A stretch of DNA of 64,000 nucleotides from an uncultured Granulosicoccus sp. (GTDB lineage Bacteria > Pseudomonadota > Gammaproteobacteria > Granulosicoccales > Granulosicoccaceae): positions 62,001-126,000 of the forward strand of contig CANMQI010000007.1 of the NCBI GenBank assembly GCA_947499955.1. Reading direction: 5' to 3'. Shown in pieces: positions 54,469-63,277 of this stretch. The stretch's first letter is position 1. Every line of letters begins with the position of its first letter. The notes under the pieces were generated by a model, which made no database searches, was not told the DNA's origin, and saw nothing but the letters and a program-made list of their open reading frames with translations. The position numbers and the translations under genes were made by a program.

Positions 54469-55508
54469 AGTCGACTTCCATCGTTTGCAAAGGCCAGAAT
54501 ACGTTCGCTCGCGACGCCCCAGTTCACGCGCTGACCCAGCTTCACAGGTTCGCCAGAGGGCAGAATCGCGCAGATTGCGCCGCCGTTGTCGAGGCGCACA
54601 TCAATCAAATCTTCGCGGCCCTGGGGCTCGACAAAGATGACTTCGCCTTCCAGTCCCGTTCCATGTTGTGGTCCAAAGTGTTCCGGGCGGATTCCTATGA
54701 CGATATCACCCTGCGCATCAAGCGTTGAAGGGCGGGCCAGCGTCTGATTTCCCCCCAGCGAGAGTGTCTCTCCCGCCGTAGCCGGTAGGAATGATATGGG
54801 CGGATTGCCGAGAAATCCGGCTACGAACTGCGTTCCGGGGTTGGCATACATGTTCTCTGGCTTGTCCAGTTGAACGATCTTGCCTTCCTTCATCAGCGCA
54901 ATGCGGTCACACATCGACATGGCTTCCACTTGATCATGGGTGACCAATATGGCTGTAATTCCGGTTTCACGTTGAATACGTCTGATCTCGGAGCGCATTT
55001 CAAGCCGGAGTTTGGCGTCCAGATTGGCCAGGGGTTCGTCCAGCAGCAGCACATCCGGTTTCCGGATCATGGCGCGCGCCAGGGCGACGCGTTGCTGCTG
55101 CCCGCCGGACAATTGTGCCGGCCGACGATTCAGAAGATCGCCAATCTGGACGAGCTCTGCCAGACGTGCAACCTCAGCCTTGATCACCGATTTTGACAAC
55201 TTCTGAACCTTGAGCGGAAAACCGATATTCTGCTCAACCGTCATGTGAGGGTACAGAGCATAGTTCTGGAAGACCACGCCAACGGAGCGTTGTTGCGCTG
55301 GTACTGTCGTTACGTCGCGCTCGCCGAAATGCAGTGTACCGCCGCTCATCTTGTGAATGCCGCAAATGGCAAACAGCGTAGTGGACTTTCCGCATCCGGA
55401 AGGGCCCAGCAATGCAAGCATCTCACCGCTGGCGACCGTCAGATCCATATCCTTGATTACGGTGGTATCACCGAACCGCTTGGTAAATTTGTTGAGTTTG
55501 AGTTCCAT
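54465..55508 (-). CDS. ugpC: ABC transporter ATPase (UgpC type)
   Basis: A 347-residue ATPase starting at 55508 (MELKLNKFTKRFG), one base overlapping the permease stop; the longer frame upstream is not ATPase-like. It has Walker [11 protein letters not shown]-loop [11 protein letters not shown], signature LSGGQQQRVALARAM, Walker B LLLDEPLANLDAKLR and a C-terminal OB-fold segment (IGIRPEHFG). It couples to the permeases at 55508 and 56332. The ugpC symbol follows from the linked glycerophosphodiesterase. Confidence 0.9.
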   Translation of the reverse strand: MELKLNKFTKRFGDTTVIKDMDLTVASGEMLALLGPSGCGKSTTLFAICGIHKMSGGTLHFGERDVTTVPAQQRSVGVVFQNYALYPHMTVEQNIGFPLKVQKLSKSVIKAEVARLAELVQIGDLLNRRPAQLSGGQQQRVALARAMIRKPDVLLLDEPLANLDAKLRLEMRSEIRRIQRETGITAILVTHDQVEAMSMCDRIALMKEGKIVQLDKPENMYANPGTQFVAGFLGNPPISFLPATAGETLSLGGNQTLARPSTLDAQGDIVIGIRPEHFGPQHGTGLEGEVIFVEPQGREDLIDVRLDNGGAICAILPSGEPVKLGQRVNWGVASERILAFANDGSRL

Positions 55509-56335
55509 CAGCCCTTGGTGCCACCACCGTAGATGTTCATGAGCTGTTTTTGAAACAGCAGGTAGATCACGATTACCGGAATCGAGTAAAACATGCCGAT
55601 TGCCTTGAATAGCCCGAAGTCGGCAGTGGCATCGTCCTGTATCACCGCGTTCATGTAGGTGGCCAGTACCTGCGTACTGGACCCCGGTGCAAGAACGAGC
55701 GGCAGAACGAATTCCGACCATCCCGAAAGAAACGAAATTATCAAAAGCGCTGCGAGGCCGGGTTTGACCTGTGGCAGAACCAGTTCCCACCAGACTCGAA
55801 CGCGACTTGCGCCATCCTGAACACCGGCCATTTCAATCTCCCACGGAACGGTATCGTAGAAGCCTTTCATGATCCAGATACCGAAGGGAAGCTCGAGCGC
55901 TGCCTTGACGAAAATGATGCCGAGAAGGCTGTCGAAGAGACCCAGGAACTGAAGGATGATGAAAATGGCGATGATCAGCGTAATCGTTGGAAAGGCGTGC
56001 AACATGATCAAGCCGCCGAGGAAGTAGGGGCGGCCTGGCATATTCAGTCGCGACAGGGCATAACCCGCCATTGTGGATAGCGACGTGACAGCCACGGCGG
56101 TTGTGGTCGCGAAGACGAAGGTGTTGAAGGTGACCACCCAGATGGATGGACGACCCGAATCAATCTTCTCCCACAGGAATCGCCAGTTCGAGAGGTCGAG
56201 CTCGCCGGGCCAGAGTGAGTCGGGACGTCTTTCAGTAAAACTGTCCATGACCTGAAAGACATACATGATCAGCAGTGGGGCCGAGAAGATTGCGAGAATC
56301 ACCACCAGATGCCAGATGCGGGAATTGGTGTTCAT
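55508..56335 (-). CDS. ABC transporter permease (MalG/UgpE type)
   Basis: A 275-residue permease with six helices. The EAA loop is WEIEMAGVQDGASRVRVWWELVLP, near residue 160. It overlaps both neighbours by one to four bases. It ends KQLMNIYGGGTKG. Confidence 0.9.
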   Translation of the reverse strand: MNTNSRIWHLVVILAIFSAPLLIMYVFQVMDSFTERRPDSLWPGELDLSNWRFLWEKIDSGRPSIWVVTFNTFVFATTTAVAVTSLSTMAGYALSRLNMPGRPYFLGGLIMLHAFPTITLIIAIFIILQFLGLFDSLLGIIFVKAALELPFGIWIMKGFYDTVPWEIEMAGVQDGASRVRVWWELVLPQVKPGLAALLIISFLSGWSEFVLPLVLAPGSSTQVLATYMNAVIQDDATADFGLFKAIGMFYSIPVIVIYLLFQKQLMNIYGGGTKG

Positions 56336-57627
56336 TGTTCAATTCTCGGCTTGATCAGCAGTTCCTTGAAATTGAAGAAGCGCAGGTAGAGGGCAGATAG
56401 GGCTATTCCGATGACCACCAACACCAGTGCATAGGCGGCACCCAATCCGTACTGAAGGTTGCCACCGTAGTTGTTCAGGGCCGTATGATAGGCGGCGAGT
56501 GCCCAGACCTCGGTGCCACGACCCGGGCCGCCATCCGTTGCGAGCAGTATGTATTCAAACGATGTCAGCAGGCTAAGTGTCTGGTAGGAGGTCATGAAGA
56601 GAATGGGCCATCGCATCTGCGGCAGAATGATGAACCGAACCTGCTGCCAGCGGTTGGCTCCGTCAACTTCGGAGGCATACAGCATCGATGTAGGAATGGC
56701 CTTTATTGCCGATGAAAACAGAATCATGCCCAATGAGGCACCGACAAATCCGTTGATGAGTACCACGACAGTCCAGGCATGGGTGCTTGTCTGCATCATC
56801 CAGTTCTGAGGTGGTACTCCAAACCAACCGGTCACCGTCGCGATGAATCCGTTGTCCCAGGTGAACCAGCTCCACATCAGTACATACAATACGGGCGGCA
56901 GAATCCGCGGTAAAAACCAGACTGCCCGAAACGTGTTGGCAAGTTTGGCGGGTAGGTAGAACGTCGATATGGCCAGAAACAAGCCAAAGGTAATGTTGAA
57001 CAGCAGTGTGCAGACGACATAGAACGCCGTGTTCATGGCGTAGCGCAGAGTCGAGGGGAGTTCCAGCAGTAGCCTGAAATTATCCGTGGTCCAGGTCCAG
57101 CCCGTATAGGCAACGTTCACCAGGGCGTCGTGATCTGCCGTGTCTATGCCCGTAGACGCCAAAGCTGTTCGGAACGATGCTTCGGAGTCGTAACGTTCAC
57201 CCATGATTGTCACCGCAAAAAGATCAGCGGCGGCCTTTCGATCGCGCGTCTTCCGAATGGGATCGTCCAAGCCTCGCAGAACGCGTTCAAGATCGCGCCT
57301 TGCGGTAAATGTCTCACCCATGTAGTTGCGTCCAAGCTCTTCAGCCGTGTCAGCGCTGAAGTTTCTGGCCAGTGCAGCAAGACCCGTTTCAGTGATTTGA
57401 AAGCCAGCGGTTTCAAGCTGTTCGATCGACTCATTGCTGACACCTGCGTCAGGCAGACTGCGTAATTGGTCTTTGATGATTCGGTAGTCGCCTCCCATGA
57501 TGCCCGTGGACGTGGACATATTGGTGAATGCGAATACCACTGTCAGCAACACGGGCAGCAGGAAAAACAGTATCACCGACACGAGCGCTGGTGAAAGGAA
57601 GGTGATCCCCAGAAAACGGGATGTCAT
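56332..57627 (-). CDS. ABC transporter permease (MalF type) with large periplasmic insertion
   Basis: A 431-residue permease, about 130 residues longer than typical UgpA. Between helix 1 (PALVSVILFFLLPVLLTVVF) and helix 2 lies a soluble segment of about 150 residues (YRIIKDQLRSLPDAGVSNESIE through DALVNVAYTGW), similar in position to the P2 loop of MalF. The EAA loop reads LYASEVDGANRWQQVRFIILP. It is coupled to the next permease by an ATGA overlap. Confidence 0.9.
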   Translation of the reverse strand: MTSRFLGITFLSPALVSVILFFLLPVLLTVVFAFTNMSTSTGIMGGDYRIIKDQLRSLPDAGVSNESIEQLETAGFQITETGLAALARNFSADTAEELGRNYMGETFTARRDLERVLRGLDDPIRKTRDRKAAADLFAVTIMGERYDSEASFRTALASTGIDTADHDALVNVAYTGWTWTTDNFRLLLELPSTLRYAMNTAFYVVCTLLFNITFGLFLAISTFYLPAKLANTFRAVWFLPRILPPVLYVLMWSWFTWDNGFIATVTGWFGVPPQNWMMQTSTHAWTVVVLINGFVGASLGMILFSSAIKAIPTSMLYASEVDGANRWQQVRFIILPQMRWPILFMTSYQTLSLLTSFEYILLATDGGPGRGTEVWALAAYHTALNNYGGNLQYGLGAAYALVLVVIGIALSALYLRFFNFKELLIKPRIEQ

Positions 57628-57690
57628 TTTACTAAACCCTCAAAATTGCAGGCGAGGCACACCACAATGTGCCTCGCCCGGATCATTGGC

Positions 57691-59037
57691 TCAACGTACA
57701 ATCAGATCGTCGCCGATTGCGGCTCGCAGCTGAGCTTCCACTTCGGCCACAGCCTCTGCCGGTGTCTGAACACCCGTCCAGGCGGATTCCAGACCGCTGA
57801 ACATGGCTTCTGAAAACGCGCCATACTGAAGGTGGTTGGGCTGCGCATTGGCCGAGCCCAGGAGGGCTTCAGTTGCCTTCGACGCCCAACGGTTGCCACT
57901 ATAGAGTTCGACGTTATCTTGCGCTTCCGTTACTGCAAGGTGGTTTGACTTGATTGCATGAAGTGAATTCAAACGCGGCTCTGTCGCAATCGCGATGAGT
58001 TGGGCGGCCACTTCTTCGATACGATCGTCTTCCTGGTTCATGACAAGGTAGACCAGTGGATGCGTGATGGTATTGGCTCGTCCCTTGTCATTACCGGCAG
58101 GAATCAGAGAGAACTGGATGGTGTTCCAGAAGTCGTCGTTACCTTCGTTGGCGTAGCGACCGTAGTGCCACGTGCCGCCATGCCAGAACGCAGCCCGGCC
58201 ATTGGCAACTTCGTTGTACCACTGGTCCCATTCGGTTCCGATATGGTTCTGTCGAGTGACGCCTGCGGCGACAGCGTCAACGAAGAACTGATAGAACTCC
58301 GTCATAGCCGTCTTGTCGAGAACCAGTTTGCCTGATTCGGGATCCATCATCTCCCCGCCAAAGGACTGATAGAACTGTGCATAGTCTGGCCCGTTCGAGA
58401 CGCGAGGGTAGAATCCATAGCCTTTCTCGACAATACCCATTTCAACGGCTTTGGTCGCATCAGCCAGCACGTTTTGCAGAGTGTATTCACCACTGGCGAT
58501 TTTACCGGGCAGGGCGTCTATCTCGTCTTCGCTGTAGCCGAGCTTTGTCAACGTCTCACGCCAGAAGAAAAATGGTCGTGATTCAGCGTCTTGTGGAATA
58601 CCCCATTGCGTTCCCCCGGAGGAAGCAATTTCCATAAGGTTGGGGTAGACGTTATTCAGAGGCCATGAGTCAAGATCCACATAGTCTTCGACTGGCACGA
58701 TGTAGCCGGCCTGACTCCATGGAGCGATATCCAGATGAGAGGTGACCACGATGCTGGGTGCCGTTCCAGCCTCGGCGCCAAGCGTGACCCCTTGCTTGAA
58801 CTCATCCCAGCCTGTGAAGTCACGTCGGCCGTCGACCGTGATGTTGAGTTCTTCACCGAGAATGGCTGCTTCACGCGACAGGATATCCGCAGCCATCTCG
58901 ATGGCCTCGATGCGATAGCTGTCACCGTCATTGGAGCCTCCAGCCCAAACGGTGATGGTCATGTCTTCAGCCATGGCGGGCAATGCCATACCGAACATGC
59001 ATGCCGCCAGGACGGTTTTCTTCGTGCGAAATGTCAT
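57691..59037 (-). CDS. ABC transporter substrate-binding protein (family 1)
   Basis: A 448-residue periplasmic protein. The start at 59037 (MTFRTKKTVLAACMFGMALPAMA, signal peptide) has GGAGAA upstream; the longer frame is rejected. The mature part begins EDMTITVWAGGSNDGDSYR. It has the family 1 binding-protein fold and is the first gene of the operon binding protein-permease-permease-ATPase-GDPD. From the linked phosphodiesterase, glycerol 3-phosphate, a glycerophosphodiester or a polyol-type compound is the likely ligand. Confidence 0.9.
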   Translation of the reverse strand: MTFRTKKTVLAACMFGMALPAMAEDMTITVWAGGSNDGDSYRIEAIEMAADILSREAAILGEELNITVDGRRDFTGWDEFKQGVTLGAEAGTAPSIVVTSHLDIAPWSQAGYIVPVEDYVDLDSWPLNNVYPNLMEIASSGGTQWGIPQDAESRPFFFWRETLTKLGYSEDEIDALPGKIASGEYTLQNVLADATKAVEMGIVEKGYGFYPRVSNGPDYAQFYQSFGGEMMDPESGKLVLDKTAMTEFYQFFVDAVAAGVTRQNHIGTEWDQWYNEVANGRAAFWHGGTWHYGRYANEGNDDFWNTIQFSLIPAGNDKGRANTITHPLVYLVMNQEDDRIEEVAAQLIAIATEPRLNSLHAIKSNHLAVTEAQDNVELYSGNRWASKATEALLGSANAQPNHLQYGAFSEAMFSGLESAWTGVQTPAEAVAEVEAQLRAAIGDDLIVR

Positions 59038-59236
59038 CGAATTCTTCTCCGTTTGTACTTTGTAAATTTCAGGATTACACATGTGAACTGGGCTTCAGAA
59101 GTGTTGGTTCAGGGAGGTGGGGGGTGCACGACGCGGCTCTGAAGCCTTCGCACGGGGACGAACGTCGAGGGTAAATACATCGAGCTCAACGTCACTGGAT
59201 GTGGATTCTTCTTTGTTCAGACATTCAGGATTCAAA

Positions 59237-59349
59237 AAAAGCAGATGTTGGAAAACAGACGGGCTTGATTACCACTTCAGTGGTAGCTCATCAAAAGCAG
59301 ATATTGGAAGACAGAAGTGCTTGATTACCACTTCAGCGGCAGCTCATCA
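59237..59349. repeat. Two-copy tandem repeat, 56-bp period
   Basis: AAAAGCAGATGTTGGAAAAC and AAAAGCAGATATTGGAAGAC begin two direct copies 56 bp apart (59237 and 59293), each continuing to TTGATTACCACTTCAG and AGCTCATC. The first copy contains the small palindrome ACCACTTCAGTGGT. It lies in the 349-bp gap upstream of the binding-protein gene. Confidence 0.8.
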
Positions 59350-59386
59350 TGCTTGCCGGACAGCTCATTACTTTCGGCCTGAGGAT

Positions 59387-59920
59387 TCACCGGCTTCGGT
59401 ATTCAGCCGGCAAGGGTAGATTGAAACGACTGCAAAGACGCTGGACATCGTGATAGTCGTTTTCCCGGAGCTGATAGCCTGTATGGAATACGACAAGCCA
59501 GGCAGGTGGGACACAACGAACAGCGACTCCGAGTACAAGACCGCTGCCGCACAACTGTTCGGCGGTGTAAGGTACTCCCCCGGCATTGCTTCCATCCGGG
59601 TTCAGCTCATACGAATGCACATCAAGTGTCCTGCCATGCGAATCCTGAAGGACAAAGTTATGCTCCCAGCTGTCAGGGCGAGGCACTTCGTGGTATCCCC
59701 GTTCGCTCATCAGCTGGCGCAAGTCTGGCACCCCGGAAGCAGGCAGGGCGATATCCAGATCGCCATGCTCTCGTGTTTGCTGCTCCAGAACCGCATCCAC
59801 GGCCCAACCTCCGTCAATACAGATGTCGAGCCCATTCTCTTCAGCAAGACTCAAGAGATCCACCACACAGCCGGCTTTCAATTTACTCTCTTCTCGCAGA
59901 CCGAACCTTGTAAAGTCCAT
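59387..59920 (-). CDS. LnuA/AadB-type nucleotidyltransferase-fold protein
   Basis: A 177-residue protein from Met at 59920; the frame is open to 60052 and ATGs at 59965 or 60052 are possible, none with a good ribosome site. DICIDGGWAVDAVLEQQTREHGDLDIALP is the GGWAxD...D-D-D active-site block of the lincosamide/aminoglycoside 2''-nucleotidyltransferase family. The protein could adenylylate a drug or a small metabolite. It stands alone, so a resistance role is only a family-based guess. Confidence 0.8.
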   Translation of the reverse strand: MDFTRFGLREESKLKAGCVVDLLSLAEENGLDICIDGGWAVDAVLEQQTREHGDLDIALPASGVPDLRQLMSERGYHEVPRPDSWEHNFVLQDSHGRTLDVHSYELNPDGSNAGGVPYTAEQLCGSGLVLGVAVRCVPPAWLVVFHTGYQLRENDYHDVQRLCSRFNLPLPAEYRSR

Positions 59921-60185
59921 GCCTGCAGATTCGATTTTGTCCAATGTGGCTGAATGAGTGAACATCTTGTTCGACGGACTGGCTGGTCGCATGGCCTTGC
60001 CAAATCCTGTGACCTCAACACCGGCCTGGAACAACTGGATGGGTACTGCCATTTTGTCGGAATTAGCGCCTTGATGGTTTTCTCGTTGGATGCCGTGCAG
60101 AGATCGTCACAGCAGGTCAACGGGTAGACAGGCAAGGTAGCAGCCTAATTTTTCAGTTTGATGACACGATGCAAGTGTCTGCTGA

Positions 60186-60431
60186 CTCACTGATGATATC
60201 GATGTGGCCGGTGTGGGAATCTGTCGGCGTCTGGCTGAGAAGGGGTACATCCGCTGGCACATGGCTTCCGTGGATTACGATGCGGCCGTCAGCAAGGCAA
60301 CAGAAGCAGGCCTGGAGTGACCCGTCGAACGGGCCATCTGTGGTGCCACACCGTGGGATCCACAGCTGCAGTATCGGATAAACACACTCAAGGCCGTACC
60401 TGCAGTACTTTCCCGTTGGAAGAATCAGTGA
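60186..60431 (+). pseudogene. Possible gene remnant with internal stop, unidentified
   Basis: In the 335-bp gap 60053-60387 one plus frame reads GVGICRRLAEKGYIRWHMAS and VDYDAAVSKATEAGLE, then TGA (60318), then WDPQLQYRINTLKAVPAVLS ending at 60431, inside the 3' end of the opposite gene. The composition looks protein-like but there is no start codon and no family is recognised. Weak evidence. Confidence 0.2.
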
Positions 60432-61524
60432 GCAGATACAGGGTGCCATCCGGGGCAATGCGAACATCACGTATGCGCATGCCGAGCTCTGTGAACAGAC
60501 TTTGCTGTGTCATTGTCTGATCGTCATTGATATGGACTCGACGCACCTCCCTGGCCTTGAGCGCGGCGACCAGCCAATCACCGTGCAGAGCCGGGAAGGC
60601 CTCTCCGTGACCAATGGCCATGCCTGCGGGTGCAATGGACGGGGTCCAGTGCAGCAAGGGTTGCTGGGTTCCCGGGTAGTGTGTGAAGGGTGAGATGGCA
60701 GCACCGGAATAGTCGTCACCATAGGTGGCCACTGGCCAGCCATAGTTGATTCCCGGTTCCAGTCTGTTGACTTCATCACCACCGGCAGGACCGTGTTCAT
60801 TGGACAGGATGGCTCCGGTATCCGGGTGCACGACAATGGCCTGAGGGTTGCGGTGCCCGTAGCTCCAGATTTCAGGCAGAACGGTCTCTTCATCAACAAA
60901 GGGATTGTCCGCAGGAACGCTGCCGTCATCGTTCAATCTCACGATGGTACCCAGATGACTATCGTTTCGCTGAGCCTGTTCTCGGTAGTCGAAACCGTCG
61001 CCAATGGCCAGCAACAAGGTGTTGTCAGGGAGAAACGCCATACGCCCGCCGTAATGCACGGGTGTCTCTTTTGACGGTGAAGCCGTGAACAACACAGTGA
61101 CATCAACGAGTGAATTGCCCTCCAGCCGGGCTCTGGCGAGTCGTGTGGCATTGGCGTCGTCATGGCCGTATGCGTAGCTGAGATAGAGCCAGCCGTTCGT
61201 GTCATGCCCGGGGTGCAGTACCACATCGAAGAGACCGCCCTGGCTCTTGGCAAACACATCTGGCACACCGGCGACGGGTTCGGACACCGTGCCCTTGTCG
61301 ATGATCCTCAGTTGCCCGCTGCGCTCGGTCACCAGCAATCGACCGTCGGGCAGGAACGCAAGCGACCAGGGGTGATCCAGCGAATCCGCAATCTCTGTGA
61401 TGGTATAGTCGTCTGGCGTCAGCGGCTCATAGGCGCTGAAGGATTGCTCGAGCCCTGCACAGAAAAGGACGAACCCGGCCACCATACTCAACCGGCGGCG
61501 GCGACGCGAGAATGGTTTATTCAT
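60388..61524 (-). CDS. PQQ-dependent sugar dehydrogenase family protein (YliI/GDH-B type), exported
   Basis: A 378-residue beta-propeller protein with start 61524 (MNKPFSRRRRRLSMVAGFVLFCAG, signal peptide). It has the motifs LDHPWSLAFLPDGRLLVTERSGQLRI, LFDVVLHPG, GGRMAFLPDNTLLLAIGDGFD, EIWSYGHRNPQAI, EHGPAGGDEVN and NYGWP of the glucose/sorbosone dehydrogenase family. It oxidises aldose sugars in the periplasm with PQQ. Its start region overlaps the divergent membrane-protein gene. Confidence 0.92.
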   Translation of the reverse strand: MNKPFSRRRRRLSMVAGFVLFCAGLEQSFSAYEPLTPDDYTITEIADSLDHPWSLAFLPDGRLLVTERSGQLRIIDKGTVSEPVAGVPDVFAKSQGGLFDVVLHPGHDTNGWLYLSYAYGHDDANATRLARARLEGNSLVDVTVLFTASPSKETPVHYGGRMAFLPDNTLLLAIGDGFDYREQAQRNDSHLGTIVRLNDDGSVPADNPFVDEETVLPEIWSYGHRNPQAIVVHPDTGAILSNEHGPAGGDEVNRLEPGINYGWPVATYGDDYSGAAISPFTHYPGTQQPLLHWTPSIAPAGMAIGHGEAFPALHGDWLVAALKAREVRRVHINDDQTMTQQSLFTELGMRIRDVRIAPDGTLYLLTDSSNGKVLQVRP

Positions 61525-62009
61525 CTTCAAGACAAGCTGCATTTGCAATCGTGCGTACACAATGGGTCAAGCTCTTCATCTCGTTCGCCTTGTCGGTGCT
61601 GCTTACGTATACGCTGGCCAGTCTTGCACACAGCCAGCAGGTATTGTCAGGTCTCCTGCAACTGGGCGTTATTATCCCGATGGCAGATCGTATCGCGATG
61701 AGCGCGGGCGACTGGGTCGGACTGTACCTGTATCTGGCGGTGATTGCGATCGGGCTGTTGATTGCGTTCTGCGTCATGGCCCTGCTAGGGCGTGTCCTGC
61801 CGGTACCGAGGGTGCCACTCTACGCCGTGGGCGGTACGCTTGCCATGTTCGTGATCCTCTTCTCCATGCGTGAGCTCGGATCGCTGACACCCATCGCCGG
61901 CGCTCGCGGGGCATTGGGCATGAGTTTGCAGTGTCTGGCGGGAGCCGTTGGTGGCGCCGTATTTGGCTACTGCCTTGCCCGGTTCTATGAAACCGACCGC
62001 CATCGGTGA
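61512..62009 (+). CDS. Small integral membrane protein, unknown function
   Basis: A 165-residue protein with four hydrophobic helices (LFISFALSVLLTYTLASLA, LYLYLAVIAIGLLIAFCVMALL, VPLYAVGGTLAMFVILF, SLQCLAGAVGGAVFGYCLA). The ATG at 61512 would overlap the divergent gene start by 13 bp; a GTG at 61551 just before helix 1 may be the true start. No family recognised with certainty. Confidence 0.65.
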   Translation: MVYSSSRQAAFAIVRTQWVKLFISFALSVLLTYTLASLAHSQQVLSGLLQLGVIIPMADRIAMSAGDWVGLYLYLAVIAIGLLIAFCVMALLGRVLPVPRVPLYAVGGTLAMFVILFSMRELGSLTPIAGARGALGMSLQCLAGAVGGAVFGYCLARFYETDRHR

Positions 62010-62187
62010 CTTTGCCAGGCTGTTCGTCAGAGTAGCGGCCGAAGGCGCTGAAGACCAGCCGCATCAGTCTCAGTAGCGAAAGCCCGGTTGAACGGCCATG
62101 ATGTCGATGGGTACGTAGAGCATTTATCGCCAACCGAACTGTATGTCCGGTTGACAGCGCACTCTTCATTCAGCGGATGGGGTCTGG

Positions 62188-62763
62188 CTAGCGTTTGGCG
62201 AAGTATTCATCATAGCGGAACACGAAGTCATTCCCGGCCTCTGGCAGATGACAGCTGCGGCAAGCCGACGCATCGGGTCCGCCCGGTGTCACACCGTCGG
62301 CCTGATAACCTGCATAGATCCAGTCACCGTTGCGAAGTGCGGGATCAACAAGCTCTTCGGCACCTTCGCTCTTGCCCATCAGAAACACCAGAGAGAGTTC
62401 ATCCTTGCTCATCTTGCCGTTGGCATCTATCTCGGGAGTACCATCCGCATTCATGACAGGCTTCCAGATTTCCATGACTGACAGGGTACCCGCGGGAAAG
62501 TCATCACCCTGGTCCGTAGCATGTCCTACCTCATTGATATAGATGTCGCGTATCTGCTTGGCATCGGTCTTCTGTATATCAGTCAGGAAGACTGGCCAGC
62601 TTCGGTAATCCGCGGGTACTGCCAACTGCCCATCTTGCAAACCAGGCGCCACGACTGCAGTCATGTCCGGTTCTGAGGTTCCTCTTATTCTGTCAACCGT
62701 ATTGCAAGCGCTGACAACCATCGACACCAGTGCAATGGGCAATATCACGTTTCTTCGTTTCAC
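62188..62763 (-). CDS. Cytochrome P460-type lipoprotein
   Basis: A 191-residue protein. A signal peptide with lipobox VSMVVSAC anchors it as a lipoprotein. The P460-domain features are the YRSWPVFLTDIQ start, IRDIYIN, and the haem-binding CRSCHLP near the C-terminus (GGPDASACRSCH). P460 cytochromes oxidise hydroxylamine or act in NO detoxification, but many homologues are uncharacterised. No partner gene is next to it. Confidence 0.85.
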   Translation of the reverse strand: MKRRNVILPIALVSMVVSACNTVDRIRGTSEPDMTAVVAPGLQDGQLAVPADYRSWPVFLTDIQKTDAKQIRDIYINEVGHATDQGDDFPAGTLSVMEIWKPVMNADGTPEIDANGKMSKDELSLVFLMGKSEGAEELVDPALRNGDWIYAGYQADGVTPGGPDASACRSCHLPEAGNDFVFRYDEYFAKR

Positions 62764-62935
62764 AAGGCTCGCTCCTGTTCAGGGATCTTGAGGGGACTTC
62801 ATGAAAAGATACGCAGTGAACAGTGAAAAAGTTGCAAGCGGTGTAAAAAGAGAGAGCTATCGGGGGGTTATTGCAGTATTCGAGCGGAATGGACTTTGCC
62901 TGCAAGAGTCAATGTCACTGTGAAAAACAACTGAC

Positions 62936-63132
62936 TGTCAGGAATTACCGCAGAGATTGTCATTACTACCCGAGTGCTCGCAAGCCGTGTGCGATGCTTT
63001 CAGTCAAGGAAGAGTCTCGGCACAAGGCATCGGGATGGGTCGGAGAAAATGACGCCACCAGGGATACGAATTGATCGGCGCGCTTGTCGCGGATTATCAG
63101 ACGGTCGGTAGCGCTCTCTCCGGCCAGCCCGA
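62936..63132 (+). repeat. Dispersed intergenic repeat, copy C
   Basis: Starts TGTCAGGAATTACCGC and ends in CTCTCTCCGGCCAGCCCGA, matching copy B over its whole length with small compensating indels. The GAG..GACGCCACC part keeps one forward reading frame in both copies. It lies in the 514-bp gene-free stretch 62764-63277, where nothing else was recognised. Confidence 0.85.
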
Positions 63133-63277
63133 TGAGGCAGGTCAGAAAATGATGTGGCTTGCCGTGAAAAGCGCATAGCCTGCGCATCCTGTCGAGGTGT
63201 ACGGCAATTGTCGTCGATTGGGGTGGAGGCCCAAGACCCTTGTTCCATCAAGAGCCTTGGCATTCCGGGTCTGGTCG

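Noticed and set aside
62966-63187. Minus-strand 73-codon frame through repeat copy C as a gene
   Set aside because: The frame is not kept in copy B because of a one-base indel, and no ribosome site or family was seen.
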